Shown in pieces: positions 63,376 through 64,000 of a stretch of DNA of 64,000 nt. Source of the stretch: Hymenolepis diminuta. Lineage: Eukaryota > Platyhelminthes > Cestoda > Cyclophyllidea > Hymenolepididae. Where the stretch lies: the NCBI GenBank assembly GCA_900708905.1, contig CAADRB010000016.1, positions 230,211 through 294,210 on the forward strand, read 5' to 3'. Both the position numbers and the translations under genes were made by a program. Numbering within the stretch: the first letter of the stretch is position 1; each line of letters opens with the position of its first letter. The notes under the pieces were generated by a model, which saw only the letters and a program-made list of their open reading frames with translations, had not been told where the DNA came from and made no database searches.

Positions 63376-64000
63376 ATGACTGACGCGGGGTTTTTTAAGG
63401 TAGTCTCAAATTTCTTCGGTTTATTAAATATTTATTAGGGTACAAATACGGAACAAGACTCCAGATTCGCTGATAAAAAGAAGAAGCTTCTGAAGAGCAT
63501 GAAGTTTGGTGAAAATTTAAGCGAGAAGGTAATTATAAAATTTCATACATTTCCTTTCGTCTAGGTTGATACCTCAAGGATAAATGTTGATTCAATCAAA
63601 CCTTGGATAGTCAAGCGCATCACAGAGCTACTCTCATTCGACGATGACATTGTCTGCGATTTCGTGGTTAACATGCTTGCTGAACAGGTAGTTTTAAACC
63701 CGGTTTAGTACTCATATATTTGACTTGCTTATCGAGTTTATACAACACTTGATTGCAAATGTATTAGTTAAATAAACAGGTTGGTTAGAGTACCGCATGA
63801 TTTGATATCCCAATAACAAATAAGCATTTGTCTTATAAGTTCTGATTGGTATTTCAGGTGTTACCATGGCCTTCTATCAACTTAAGTGTATTGGAGCGAT
63901 GGCTCGCAGTTTGAACCTGCTACAGTGTATCTACTGGTATCAAATTATGACGTAGTACCCACTATTTTTTAGGCCACCGATACTAACGTATCCAACTTTC
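63376..64000 (+). CDS. SRRM1: SRRM1, PWI-domain splicing coactivator (5' part, runs off right edge)
   Basis: SRRM1 (SRm160) is a nuclear serine/arginine matrix protein that bridges splicing factors and binds nucleic acid through a PWI domain. Exons 63376-63399, 63439-63528 and 63565-63687 join in phase 0: MTDAGFFK, then GTNTEQDSRFADKKKKLLK and MKFGENLSEK, then VDTSRINVDSIKPWIVKRI, with the PWI tripeptide at residues 51-53 and LSFDDDIVCDFV after it. This order and spacing match the family start closely. A further exon may begin at 63973 (ATDTNVSNF), but this is tentative because the family continues differently in other animals. The intron 63529-63564 is 36 nt. The SR-rich part lies outside the window. 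Confidence 0.88.

Noticed and set aside
1..64000. Bacterial-type features such as operons, CRISPR arrays or ribosome binding sites
   Set aside because: All confident genes are spliced metazoan genes with poly(A) signals. No repeat-spacer array was seen.

Overview
This is a eukaryotic, AT-rich (by eye roughly two-thirds A+T) animal window with spliced genes, long intergenic stretches and transposon debris. The most telling lineage clue is intron length. Well-supported introns fall into two tight classes, about 30-44 nt and about 66-84 nt, plus a few introns of 0.7-6.5 kb. From memory, that double peak with very small introns is typical of parasitic flatworms, especially tapeworms. I infer a platyhelminth, probably a cestode, but cannot name the species. 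All exon boundaries given here were worked out by hand from GT..AG sites, reading phase and protein-family similarity.

Layout. 1-12511 (minus): WDR7/rabconnectin-3 beta, start codon at 12511, running off the left edge (17 exons seen). 13509-14357 (minus): intronless gene with an F-box-like start and a GTPase-like, degenerate C-terminal half. 14640-15046: solo LTR. 16207-16950 (plus): NDUFB8 of mitochondrial complex I, converging on 17105-18778 (minus): CFDP1/BCNT chromatin-remodelling subunit. 21892-35389 (plus): a 13-exon kexin/PC2-like proprotein convertase with all catalytic residues but altered substrate-pocket residues. 35.5-43.2 kb: no gene seen, one pair of dispersed repeats. 43242-43672 (minus): small two-exon gene of unknown function. 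43.7-56.2 kb: gene-poor, with a decayed mariner relic, an LTR/primer-site-like island and a tRNA-derived SINE copy. 56244-56990 (plus): a second intronless gene, apparently a distant paralogue of the one at 13.5 kb. 57.3-62.6 kb: a nest of decayed Ty3/gypsy elements with a mariner insertion and a 134-base assembly gap. 63376 to the right edge (plus): the start of SRRM1 (PWI-domain splicing coactivator).

The genes are not an operon or pathway cluster: V-ATPase regulation, respiration, chromatin, neuropeptide processing and splicing are mixed. The least explained biology is the pair of intronless genes at 13.5 and 56.2 kb, which I read as a candidate undescribed family joining an F-box-like N-terminus to a degenerate ARF-like GTPase fold. 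Next is the convertase, whose S1 pocket is kept while two acidic S4-pocket positions are lost.
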